64,000 bases of DNA, from positions 1 through 64,000 of the forward strand of contig CAZBSE010000005.1 in assembly GCA_964494385.1 (NCBI GenBank), in the 5' to 3' direction. A program made the position numbers and the translations under genes. The first letter of the stretch is position 1. Each line of letters begins with the position of its first letter. The stretch is from CAZBSE01 sp964494385. GTDB lineage: Bacteria; Actinomycetota; Humimicrobiia; Humimicrobiales; Humimicrobiaceae. This document shows positions 36,248 to 44,528 of this stretch, piece by piece. Below the pieces are notes generated by a model. It did not search any database and was not told the origin of the DNA. It saw nothing but the letters and a program-made list of their open reading frames with translations.

Positions 36248-37516
36248 TTAAGGTTCTAAAATCTTACCCATAAATAATATATTGCCGGTCCTGTCATCCC
36301 TTATAAGAAGTACAAAAGGCCTGTTTACTATAAATTCTACAGGTTGCACTGCAGTAGCACCCATACCCATTGATGTTGCTGCCGCAGCAACCGTTCCTTC
36401 TTCATTAACCTCAATAATAGCTTTATGATCAATCTGCGAAATAAACATCAGAGGCGCCATTGAACTGAAATCAGCCCTATCGTCAATAAATGCATTTACC
36501 ATCCCTAAACCTTTAAGCGGTTCTACCAGGCTTTTTGCTCCATACTCAATACTAAATTTTGGAAATTTAAGTATTACATCTACATCCGCAGCTTCCGGGA
36601 TAGATTTATTCAGCAGATCATGGGAAAAATTATTAATAAATCCATTTATCTCAGTACCTTCATCTGGAAGGAATACATACATTGCGGTTTTGTTTCTGCC
36701 GTAAGGAATTCTTATCATTTGAAAGTCACTGCCTTCGTAATAATCATATTCTTCGTAATTTTCCATCATCTGCACTTTTTTAGCATCTCCGTCTTTAAGG
36801 AAAAAATCATCTTCTTTAGTGTCTTCTGTTTTAAATTTATCCATCCACTGCCCTTTAAAATAAATGGCGTTTATAAGATACATTACAGCGTCTTCTACGG
36901 CTTTCGGACTTACAATGTTACTTATCCTGCCTTTTGTTGCTTCGCCTGCCCAATTATTCATTTTGTCTGCAGTGTCCTGATTTTTAAAATCTACATTATA
37001 AATTGATGCATTATAATAGTATTCTGCCAGGTCAGTAAAATCCTTTTCTATAATAAAGTCTTTTCCGAACCAGATTGAATTTCCCGTATATAATTCAACC
37101 ATTTCATCTATGTCTGCCATGCTGGACAGCAGAACTTTAAAAGATGAATTTAATTCATCTATGTTATAGTCTTTAAATTCCAGAGTTTCTGCAATTTCCT
37201 GCTTTGTCTGATTTTTTGAACCGTTATATGCCATTGCTATTGCAAGAGAAATGCTGATTGGTGAAATAAAAACATTTAGATTTTTATCCTCATTTGAAAG
37301 TTCTTTAAATATTTTCAGCGCAAAATCTGTGTTTAAGTCAACAAGGGCCTGATCAACATTTTCTGCAATCTTATCCGACTCTTTATTCGCTTCAGTTTCT
37401 TTGGACGTTTTTCTAAAAAGATAGGTTATGCCGCTACAGCAACTTACCGAAAATAATAGAACTGCAGAAACTATTGCTACAGCAGATATGGCCAGGATTA
37501 TTTTTTTTACACTCAT
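36248..37516 (-). CDS. Serpin, lipid-anchored or secreted serine protease inhibitor
   Basis: A 422-residue serpin. Residues 1-27 form a signal with Cys at 26-27 (FSVSCC) that may be lipidated. The core spans about 60-420: NVFISPISISLAIAMAYNGSK, NAIYFKGQWMDKF and FIVNRPFVLLIRD are family signatures. The reactive loop hinge EEGTVAAAATS has the small residues required for loop insertion, so it should be inhibitory. By position, P1 is Thr or Ala in the GATAV segment, favouring elastase- or subtilisin-like targets. It probably protects the cell surface from foreign or own proteases. The target is unknown. Confidence 0.93.
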   Translation of the reverse strand: MSVKKIILAISAVAIVSAVLLFSVSCCSGITYLFRKTSKETEANKESDKIAENVDQALVDLNTDFALKIFKELSNEDKNLNVFISPISISLAIAMAYNGSKNQTKQEIAETLEFKDYNIDELNSSFKVLLSSMADIDEMVELYTGNSIWFGKDFIIEKDFTDLAEYYYNASIYNVDFKNQDTADKMNNWAGEATKGRISNIVSPKAVEDAVMYLINAIYFKGQWMDKFKTEDTKEDDFFLKDGDAKKVQMMENYEEYDYYEGSDFQMIRIPYGRNKTAMYVFLPDEGTEINGFINNFSHDLLNKSIPEAADVDVILKFPKFSIEYGAKSLVEPLKGLGMVNAFIDDRADFSSMAPLMFISQIDHKAIIEVNEEGTVAAAATSMGMGATAVQPVEFIVNRPFVLLIRDDRTGNILFMGKILEP

Positions 37517-37873
37517 ATTTTAAACTTCATAAAATATTTTTTTATAAAGAAAACAATAAAAATTATACTGTAAAATTATATCATGAGGTTCATATAATAA
37601 GCTATTCGTAAAGAAAATTGGGTTTTGCCCCGACTGGTTGACTATAAAAAACTTTAAAATATAATTCTTTTTATTTTAATTGTAAATAAACAATATTTTG
37701 TTTAAAATGTAAAAAATTATATTTTGTAAAACCTTTGCAATCAATGCATAAATTCAAATATAATAAAAACAATAGCTGTTTAAATCCTATCATGGCAGTA
37801 CCGCTAATTTGCTTTCAGATAAATCGTCCGGACCAAAAAACCATAAGAAAATTTTTATCCTAAAGGAGCTGAT
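37517..37873. other. 357-base AT-rich region upstream of the hydrogenase operon
   Basis: This divergent region lies between the serpin and hydrogenase genes. It holds A/T tracts and several TATAAT-like hexamers and, at its end, the strong hydrogenase ribosome binding site AAAGGAGCTGAT. A 23-codon ORF (37792-37863) ends inside that ribosome binding site. I see no riboswitch or clear operator. Confidence 0.4.
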
Positions 37874-38764
37874 ATGAACAATAGAAAAAGTACCGCTGTT
37901 CCGGTTATTAATATTCAGGGACAGAACTGCACCGGATGCGCCACTTCCACTCTCTGCACACAGTATCCTGCAATTAAAAATGTTCTGCTTCAGGATATAG
38001 TGCCCGGTTTTAAACTTGATTTTATATTCCATCCCAATATTATGACCGCCAGCGGTAATCTTGCCATGGAAATACTTGAAAATGCAGCAAAAGAAAAAGG
38101 ATACGTTTTGATTATTGACGGTGCCATTCCTACCGGTGATAACGGAATTTACTGTGTTACCGGAGAAAAGGACGGTAAAAAATATACCATGCTGGAAGAG
38201 ACCGTAAGGCTGGCGCCGGATGCGCTGGCAGTAATAGCTCTGGGGACCTGTGCGGCATTTGGTGGAATCGCTGCCGGAAATCCTAATCCCACCGGGGCAC
38301 AAAGTGTGGGTGATATCTTTCTTACCCATGACATTAAAACACCTCTTATTAATATACCAGGTTGTCCTCCCCATCCGGACTGGCTGTTTGGAACCATCGA
38401 GGAAATGCTTACAAAGGGACTGGGAAATGTAGAGCTGGATGATTTTAGGAGACCAAAGACATTTTACGGAAAATTAATTCATGAAAATTGCCCCAACAGG
38501 GCTTACTTTGATGAAGGTAAGTTTGCCAAGAAGTTAGGTGACGAGGGCTGTCTTTACGAACTGGGATGCAAGGGGCCCATAACCTATGCGGACTGTCCAA
38601 AAAGGCAGTGGAACGGCAGAACAAACTGGGTTATCGGAAGCGGAGCTCCCTGCAGCGGCTGTACGTCACCGGAGTACCCTGACCTTTTGGGAGATTTTTA
38701 CCATAGAATTATTGATGTCGAGGTGCCGGTAAATGAAAAGAGGCCAAAAGTCCAAAAGAAATAA
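37874..38764 (+). CDS. [NiFe] hydrogenase small subunit, group 1-like but without Tat signal
   Basis: A 296-residue small subunit. Proximal [4Fe-4S] ligands are in QNCTGCATS, LGTCAAFGG and IPGCPPHPDW. The distal cluster ligands are in HENCPNR, EGCLYELGC, and the medial [3Fe-4S] ligands in ADCPKRQWN and APCSGCTSPEYPD with Pro in the fourth position. These are features of group 1 membrane-bound uptake enzymes, yet there is no Tat leader. A stop codon lies about 30 bases upstream in frame, so none can be added. It is therefore expected to be cytoplasmic. It starts an operon with the large subunit, metV, metF and the maturation protease. Confidence 0.93.
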   Translation: MNNRKSTAVPVINIQGQNCTGCATSTLCTQYPAIKNVLLQDIVPGFKLDFIFHPNIMTASGNLAMEILENAAKEKGYVLIIDGAIPTGDNGIYCVTGEKDGKKYTMLEETVRLAPDALAVIALGTCAAFGGIAAGNPNPTGAQSVGDIFLTHDIKTPLINIPGCPPHPDWLFGTIEEMLTKGLGNVELDDFRRPKTFYGKLIHENCPNRAYFDEGKFAKKLGDEGCLYELGCKGPITYADCPKRQWNGRTNWVIGSGAPCSGCTSPEYPDLLGDFYHRIIDVEVPVNEKRPKVQKK

Positions 38765-38784
38765 TTATCTAGGAAGGTGAGATT

Positions 38785-40335
38785 GTGAAAAAAATTGTAA
38801 TACACCCCATAACCAGGATAGAAGGGCATTTAAAAGTTGAAGCTACAGTGGACAATGGCGAGATAAAAGATGCCAATATCAGCGGAACCATGTTCAGGGG
38901 CATAGAAATTATGCTGGAAGGCAGGGACCCAAGAGATGCGGTTATGATTACCCAGAGAATATGCGGGGTATGTCCCGAACCCCACGCTATGGCATCCGTT
39001 GGCGCAGTTGACCAATACGCCGGCCTTGACAGTAAGATCCCTCCGAACGGGACTCTTATGAGAAACCTGATCCTGGGCACCAGAAGTATCAGTGACCATA
39101 TTCTGCATTTCTATATCCTGAGCGGATTGGATTATGTGGATCCTGCCGCGGTAATGAAATACAGCGGTTCGGACCAGGATTTAAATATCTTAAAGTATTT
39201 TCTCCAGCAGGGATATTCCAGGCCATTTCTCCCCAGGGATGAAATAGACTACAAATTTGATACTGAGACCACAAATGCAGTGGTGAGCCATTATATTAAA
39301 GCAATGGACATCTACAGGAAAGCCCAGCAGGCAGCTACTATATTCGGGGGTAAGTGGCCCCATGACGCCTCTATTGTGTCCGGCGGTGTTTCCCAGCAGC
39401 TTACAGTTGACAGGATAACTGAATTTATATGGAGATTGGAGCAGATTGTTGACTTTGTTAAAAACTATTATGTTCCTGATGTTATTGCGGTTGCAAAAGC
39501 ATATAAAGAATATCTTGAAATCGGAAAAGGCTGCCGGAGGCTTCTGGCATATGACTCATATAAAACCATATCAGATGAGAGCCGCGGTGATACACTGTTT
39601 AAGGGAGGACTGGTAAATGATATCGACACGTACAGCGAAATTGACATAAGCCGTATAACCGAAGATGTGACTCACAGCTGGTATAAAGATAAAGAACCCC
39701 TGTACCCGGGTGAAGAAAAAACCGAGCCTATGGCAGGAAAGGAATCAGGCTACTCCTGGGTAAAATCTCCCAGGTATGACGGAAAAGTTTATGAGGTGGG
39801 TCCGCTGGCAGGCGTTCTTTCGACTTACCTGGGAAAGGGTGATCCTTACATTAAAAATATGGTAGATAATGCCTTATCTGAAATAGGCGGAAATATCTCA
39901 AATCTGTATTCGGTAGCGGGAAGGCACCTGTGCAGGGCGCTTTCGGCAAATATACTGGCGGACCAGCTGGTAGGCTGGGCACAACAGTTAAAGGCGGGAG
40001 AACCCACTGCAGTAGAATATGATCCTCCTGCAGATGGAGAAGGAATAGGCCTCTGCGCAGCGCCCAGGGGAGCCCTGGGTCACTGGCTGAAGGTAAAGGA
40101 CGGAAGGATTTCCAATTATCAGGTAATCACGCCAACGGCATGGAACGCATCTCCAAAGGATAAAGACGGCCAGCCCGGTCCCTATGAGCAGGCGCTGATC
40201 GGCCTTAAAGTCAGGGAAAGCCAGAGCCCTATTGAAATTTTAAGGGTTATCAGAAGTTTTGATCCATGCACCGCCTGTGCCGTTCATATGGTAACAGTAA
40301 AGGGGAATCTGATAGGTAAATATAAGGTTGTCTGA
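38785..40335 (+). CDS. [NiFe] hydrogenase large subunit
   Basis: A 516-residue catalytic subunit starting with GTG at 38785 (AAGGTGA upstream). Active-site Cys pairs lie in RICGVCPEPHA near residue 52 and SFDPCTACAVH near 500. The 15 residues after that His are the C-terminal peptide removed by the maturation protease, which is encoded four genes later. The L1 and L2 motifs are closest to group 1 uptake hydrogenases. No cytochrome b subunit is encoded. Predicted reaction: H2 oxidation, with electrons passed through the small subunit to MetV/MetF. Confidence 0.94.
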   Translation: MKKIVIHPITRIEGHLKVEATVDNGEIKDANISGTMFRGIEIMLEGRDPRDAVMITQRICGVCPEPHAMASVGAVDQYAGLDSKIPPNGTLMRNLILGTRSISDHILHFYILSGLDYVDPAAVMKYSGSDQDLNILKYFLQQGYSRPFLPRDEIDYKFDTETTNAVVSHYIKAMDIYRKAQQAATIFGGKWPHDASIVSGGVSQQLTVDRITEFIWRLEQIVDFVKNYYVPDVIAVAKAYKEYLEIGKGCRRLLAYDSYKTISDESRGDTLFKGGLVNDIDTYSEIDISRITEDVTHSWYKDKEPLYPGEEKTEPMAGKESGYSWVKSPRYDGKVYEVGPLAGVLSTYLGKGDPYIKNMVDNALSEIGGNISNLYSVAGRHLCRALSANILADQLVGWAQQLKAGEPTAVEYDPPADGEGIGLCAAPRGALGHWLKVKDGRISNYQVITPTAWNASPKDKDGQPGPYEQALIGLKVRESQSPIEILRVIRSFDPCTACAVHMVTVKGNLIGKYKVV

Positions 40336-40364
40336 TAGGTTACATAAAAATTTTAGGAGGTTTT

Positions 40365-41042
40365 ATGATACTGACTGAATTCAAACCATTAAAGGAGATT
40401 CTGGAAAAACTGGGAGAGGAGAAAAAAATCTTTATTATGGGCTGCGGCGGCTGTCCTGAAGGCGCGGATACCGGTGGGAAGAAAGTATTGTCTGATTTTA
40501 AGGAAAAATTGGAAAAAGAAGGAAAGACCGTAACCGGAATTTTGGAAATAGATTTTCTGTGCCAGAAGGCACTTATTCGCTCCAGAATAAAACCGAGGTC
40601 AGAAGAGATAAAAAATTCGGATTCCGTTCTGGTCTTTTCATGCGGCCTCGGAGTGCAGGCAACATCTTCAATTTTAGATAAAATCTGTCACCCTGCCCTG
40701 AATACGACCACATTTGGCGGCATAACAGGTATGTGGCAGGGTACCGAAAGATGTGATACCTGCGGCAACTGCATACTGGATCAAACCGGCGGGATATGTC
40801 CCTATACGGCCTGTCCCAAGAAATTGGAAAACGGTGCCTGTGCGGGGCAGAGTAATGACAAGTGTGAAACTGACCTCGAAAGAGACTGCGGCTGGGTGCT
40901 TATTTATAACAATCTTAAAAGAATAGGCAAACTGGACAGGCTGGAAAAATTCATACCACCCAGAGATTATGCGAAACTGCTGCCGACAGCGGATTTAAGA
41001 AAAACCAGATTATGGGCCCTTGATGAGGAGGAGATATTATGA
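40365..41042 (+). CDS. metV: MetV, Fe-S/zinc partner of methylene-THF reductase
   Basis: A 225-residue protein of the MetV type (MTHFR C-terminal domain family). The N-terminal half carries FIMGCGGCPEG and the C-terminal half a Cys-rich block (RCDTCGNCILDQ, GICPYTACPKK, CETDLERDC) that binds iron-sulfur or zinc. In acetogens MetV feeds electrons to MetF. AGGAGG precedes the ATG. It follows the hydrogenase large subunit by 29 bases and overlaps metF by four, so it is the natural electron link between them. Confidence 0.9.
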   Translation: MILTEFKPLKEILEKLGEEKKIFIMGCGGCPEGADTGGKKVLSDFKEKLEKEGKTVTGILEIDFLCQKALIRSRIKPRSEEIKNSDSVLVFSCGLGVQATSSILDKICHPALNTTTFGGITGMWQGTERCDTCGNCILDQTGGICPYTACPKKLENGACAGQSNDKCETDLERDCGWVLIYNNLKRIGKLDRLEKFIPPRDYAKLLPTADLRKTRLWALDEEEIL

Positions 41043-41941
41043 CAGCAGAACCAATGGAAAAATCAAAGTTTGAAAAAACACTCGACAGTGGAAAATTTGC
41101 TGTAACCTGTGAAATCGGGCCTCCCAAAGGCGCTGAAGATGAGGAAATCAAAGAAACGGCTCAACATTTAAAAAATGTAGCTGACGGGATAAACGTAACC
41201 GATCTGCAGAGCTCGGTAATGAGGCTTGGTTCCCTTACCACCTGTCACCTGCTCAAACAAATGGGATTGGAGCCTATCTTTCAGGTTACCTGCAGGGACA
41301 GAAACAGGCTGGCGCTGCAGTCAGATCTCATCAGTGCTTACGTTCTGGGGATAAGAAATGTTTTGGCCCTTACCGGTGACTATACCACAATCGGCGACCA
41401 CCCCCAGGCCGAGCCTGTTTTTGATCTTGATTCTGTTCAGCTCCTGTGGGCCATTAAAAAACTGGAGGAGGGATATGACCTGGCAGGAAAAGAGCTTACC
41501 AGAAAACCTTCTTTCTTTAAAGGCGCGGTGGTAAATCCGGGTGCGGACACAGAAGCATCCTACGAACTCCAGATTATAAAAATGAAGAAAAAAATAGCCC
41601 AGGGGGCGCAGTTCTTCCAGACACAGGCTATATTTGATGCCGAAGTCTTTAAAAAGTTCATGGAAAGAATCGATGAAGAAAATATCAAGGTCCCGGTCCT
41701 TGCCGGTATAATCCTCTTAAAATCAGAAAGAATGGCAAACTACATGAATAAATTTGTACCCGGCGTCTTTGTACCGGAACCCATAGTAAAGAAGATGGAA
41801 GGAACGGAAGATAAAGTTTCCATGTGCATAGAGATTGCATCCGAACTCATAGAAGCAGTCAAACCGTATTGCGCCGGGGTCCATATCCAGGCCCTGGGAT
41901 GGGAAAAGCATATTCCCGCAGCAATAAAAAGCCTAAAATAA
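41039..41941 (+). CDS. metF: 5,10-methylenetetrahydrofolate reductase, acetogen type
   Basis: A 300-residue TIM-barrel MetF. The catalytic Glu is in FAVTCEIGPPKG near residue 26; the folate and flavin regions include VTDLQSSVMRLGS and NVLALTGDYTTIGDHP. It reduces methylene-THF to methyl-THF, a step of the methyl branch of the Wood-Ljungdahl pathway. The length and the adjacent metV place it in the ferredoxin- or H2-linked acetogen class rather than the NADH-linked E. coli type. It overlaps metV by four bases. Confidence 0.92.
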   Translation: MTAEPMEKSKFEKTLDSGKFAVTCEIGPPKGAEDEEIKETAQHLKNVADGINVTDLQSSVMRLGSLTTCHLLKQMGLEPIFQVTCRDRNRLALQSDLISAYVLGIRNVLALTGDYTTIGDHPQAEPVFDLDSVQLLWAIKKLEEGYDLAGKELTRKPSFFKGAVVNPGADTEASYELQIIKMKKKIAQGAQFFQTQAIFDAEVFKKFMERIDEENIKVPVLAGIILLKSERMANYMNKFVPGVFVPEPIVKKMEGTEDKVSMCIEIASELIEAVKPYCAGVHIQALGWEKHIPAAIKSLK

Positions 41942-41943
41942 AT

Positions 41944-42504
41944 ATGGCCAAAAACCTAAAAATTGCCAGAACAGTCATACTAGGCATCGGCAACATCCTG
42001 CTGGGCGATGAAGGCATAGGGGTACATGTCGTAAAAAGGCTCCGTGAAGAAAAGCTGCCCCCTGATATACTGGTAATAGACGGTTCGACCGCAGGTTTTA
42101 GATTATTTCCCGTTTTCGAGGATTACAGGGACTGCAGGTTCATAATAATAGATGCCATAAATACGCACGGTGCCTCCCCTAAAACTCCGGATGGCATAGC
42201 CCAAAAAAATACTCTCTCAAAAGGAGACTTATATGTCATACCCTTAGAAGATCTTTACGGCATGTCCGGTCCAGAATATCCCGGTATGGATTTCATCTCA
42301 TTTCATCAAACTTCCGTTGCAGATGTACTTAATTTATTTTGTATGACCTATAAAATAAAAATAAGCGGATATTTAATCGGGGTTGTCATATCCGGAAAAG
42401 ACAGTGCAGACAGTAATTTTACTTTTTCCATGGAACTGTCCGGTAAAATAAAACAAAAGATCCCCCGGATAATTGATTTAGTTAAAAAATACATAGATTA
42501 CTGA
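41944..42504 (+). CDS. Hydrogenase maturation endopeptidase (HyaD/HycI family)
   Basis: Starting at the ATG two bases after the metF stop gives 186 residues beginning MAKNLKIARTVILGIGN. An upstream start would overlap metF by over 100 bases and is unlikely. GIGNILLGDEGIGVH holds the Ni-binding Glu/Asp, DAINTH the second, and FHQTSVAD the His. It removes the C-terminal peptide of the large subunit after Ni insertion. Its place in the operon supports its specificity for this hydrogenase. It converges with the next gene with a 7-base overlap. Confidence 0.9.
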   Translation: MAKNLKIARTVILGIGNILLGDEGIGVHVVKRLREEKLPPDILVIDGSTAGFRLFPVFEDYRDCRFIIIDAINTHGASPKTPDGIAQKNTLSKGDLYVIPLEDLYGMSGPEYPGMDFISFHQTSVADVLNLFCMTYKIKISGYLIGVVISGKDSADSNFTFSMELSGKIKQKIPRIIDLVKKYIDY

Positions 42505-42938
42505 CGCCTGTACAATCCTACCAGCTGTGCCCGGACCAGAATGTTATTTTCCATTTCCCTCTCGAGATCCTTTACTTTTACCGAAGAATCCAGACCCAAG
42601 ATTGTATTCAGCGCAAAAAGTTTGAAAAAATAACGGTGCGTTCCCGAAGGAGGGCATGGTCCCGAATATCCGGCACCGCCCGAATCAGTCATGCCTTCTA
42701 CTCCGCCGCCGGGGCAGCTGTTCTCTGAAATCTCTCCGATTCGGGGATCTATGTTCCATACGGTCCAGTGAACCCATGTTCCGCTGGGAGCATCTGGGTC
42801 ATCCACTATAAGTACCAGGCTTTTTGCATTTTCGGGAACATCGCTTATCTGCAGCGGGGGGTTTACGTTTTCCCCATCACAAGTATACTTTGATGGAACC
42901 AGTTCATTATTTTTAAAAGCTGTGCTTTCAATTTTCAT
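42498..42938 (-). CDS. YbhB/YbcL-family PEBP-like protein
   Basis: A 146-residue phosphatidylethanolamine-binding-protein fold: the ligand pocket motifs SLVLIVDDPDAPSGTWVHW near residue 40 and SGPCPPSGTHRYFFKLFAL near 92 are complete. Bacterial members are cytosolic with uncertain function, related to Raf kinase inhibitor proteins. A GGGAGG ribosome binding site precedes the start. No functional connection with the neighbouring hydrogenase operon. Confidence 0.92.
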   Translation of the reverse strand: MKIESTAFKNNELVPSKYTCDGENVNPPLQISDVPENAKSLVLIVDDPDAPSGTWVHWTVWNIDPRIGEISENSCPGGGVEGMTDSGGAGYSGPCPPSGTHRYFFKLFALNTILGLDSSVKVKDLEREMENNILVRAQLVGLYRRQ

Positions 42939-43546
42939 AATACCTCCCGTTCCCCGACATAATTAAAATTTTTACCTATACCATATACAATATTACCATT
43001 TTTAACTTCTATTTTCGATTCTTCTCGAAGTATCTTCAAAAATATCTTTCCCGAAGCAATGCAAGGAAGAGGGCGATAATTATATACACTACAGAATAAT
43101 ATGAAATTTTTTAAATTTGCGGTTGTAAAATATAGAGGTCAGCTGTCCCCCACCATTCCGCCGTTAAAAAAAGTAAAGATCAGGTTTAAATTGCCGATAC
43201 TGCAGCCGGTGGTCCTGCTCATTTCCAGAAGCATATGACTGGCAGTCACCAAAAAATACGGGTACCAAAAAAAATAGAAAGAAAATTAGGTATCTCAAGA
43301 AGGTAATTCTTAAGAGTATCTTTTTTATTTTTTGTCATGGGCCAAATGCCAACCTAAAAATTATTAATAATTTTCATAAAAGATTTTAAAACAATTATCT
43401 TTATATTTAAAGTTATATTAATATTTTAGGCTTTATATAGCCATTTGTAGAATAATTCTATAACCCAACTTTATTAAAATTTATAATTGGTAAAGAATAT
43501 GATAAAATAAATCCGATTCAATTGTATATTAAACCGGAGAAAGATA
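42939..43546. other. 608-base region without a supported gene
   Basis: This AT-rich region contains only ORFs under 50 codons without ribosome binding sites: one on the plus strand at 43101-43238 and one on the minus strand around 43135-43236, which overlap. The GC-richer block 43137-43230 could be a remnant of an old gene. The last bases contain the ribosome binding site (GGAG) of the next gene. Confidence 0.4.
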
Positions 43547-44098
43547 ATGGAAAAAGGACTTCTGGAAAAAATTGAAAAAAAATTAAAGGAAATCAAGTCA
43601 ATAAGAAATTTAAGGAGCAGGGATTTCGGATTCAGAAACTGGCACGTCAGCACCAAAAATCTATTAAATACACTGCCCCCTGATTTTATCGCCGATGTAA
43701 ATGATTTTAAGAAACTGACCTTTATCGATACCAAATACCACAGGGGCAATAGGTTTTTTAATCCTACGGATGATACCCGTTACGGGCAAGATCTGGACTC
43801 TGCCGAAAAAATCTTAAAAAAAATTATATCAGCAAAAAAAGAAATAAAATCACAAAAGCCGGCTGCTTCAGAGAAAAAGGTGAAAACTGCTATAAAGAAA
43901 TCAACTGAAACAAAGTCTGCTGATAAAATTAAGAAACCTTCCGGTTCCAAAAAACAAAAACCCGCTACTAAAGGCAAGTCCGCTGATAGAAAAAAACCAC
44001 CCTTAAAAACCAAACAGGTCAAACCTGCTCTTAAAAAACCGTCTGCCAAAAAGAAAAATAAGCCGCCCCGGACTCCCTCCGGTAAAACAAAAAAATGA
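43547..44098 (+). CDS. Basic protein with histone H1-like Lys/Pro/Ala-rich tail
   Basis: A 183-residue protein. Residues 1-100 are a small, mostly helical domain (FGFRNWHVSTKNLLNTLPPD) that I do not recognise. Residues 103-183 are a low-complexity tail of Lys, Pro, Ala, Ser and Thr with repeated KKP and KPSG motifs, very like the tails of bacterial histone H1-like proteins. GGAG lies ten bases before the ATG. A nucleic-acid-compacting or ribosome/RNA-associated role is plausible but unproven. Confidence 0.7.
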   Translation: MEKGLLEKIEKKLKEIKSIRNLRSRDFGFRNWHVSTKNLLNTLPPDFIADVNDFKKLTFIDTKYHRGNRFFNPTDDTRYGQDLDSAEKILKKIISAKKEIKSQKPAASEKKVKTAIKKSTETKSADKIKKPSGSKKQKPATKGKSADRKKPPLKTKQVKPALKKPSAKKKNKPPRTPSGKTKK

Positions 44099-44183
44099 TA
44101 TCATATATTTAAGCCCCATTTACATGGAGATTAAATAATACTTTCCGTATATAAATACTGCTGCAGATTAATACTAAAAAATT

Positions 44184-44438
44184 TTATGAAAAATAATAAA
44201 TAGAGCCTACTATGGCCATTACAATACCTACCGTCAACCAGGTTAATACTCCCAGTGCCCCAAGTACTATACCTGCTATATCAAAGCCCTTGCCTTTTGG
44301 GCTTGCCTCTTCCTTTTTTATCCTGGTGAGGTCCACTGCACCCAGTATAATCGGTATAATTGACATCCATAAAATACCCGTTACCAGTGCTGCAATTGAG
44401 AGACCGCTCGGTCCTTGTTCCTGTAATTCCTTATTCAT
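44184..44438 (-). CDS. DUF4190-type small membrane protein
   Basis: An 84-residue protein with two hydrophobic helices (about 15-37 and 55-80) separated by a basic loop (LTRIKKEEASPKGKGFDIAGIVLG). The second helix motif GFDIAGIVLGALG is the hallmark of DUF4190 proteins, which are common small membrane proteins of unknown role. GGAGGAGG precedes the start. It lies between the histone-like gene (convergent) and a ParA-family gene. Confidence 0.8.
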   Translation of the reverse strand: MNKELQEQGPSGLSIAALVTGILWMSIIPIILGAVDLTRIKKEEASPKGKGFDIAGIVLGALGVLTWLTVGIVMAIVGSIYYFS

Positions 44439-44528
44439 TAAAACCCTCCTCCTCTAATTAACTTTAATAATATTATAATATTATGATACCAAAAATAAAA
44501 ATATTTTATTTACCCGATACAAGGTAAT

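Noticed and set aside
37792..37863. A 23-codon ORF ending inside the hydrogenase ribosome binding site, possible leader peptide
   Set aside because: It has no ribosome binding site, no run of regulatory codons and no attenuator hairpin downstream; the overlap may be chance.
41824..41943. N-terminal extension of the hydrogenase protease inside metF
   Set aside because: The extension is an out-of-frame reading of metF; the ATG at 41944 starts exactly at the family N-terminus.
43101..43238. A 45-codon plus-strand ORF and an overlapping 31-codon minus-strand ORF
   Set aside because: Neither has a ribosome binding site or recognisable motif, and they overlap each other in a region that could be relic sequence.
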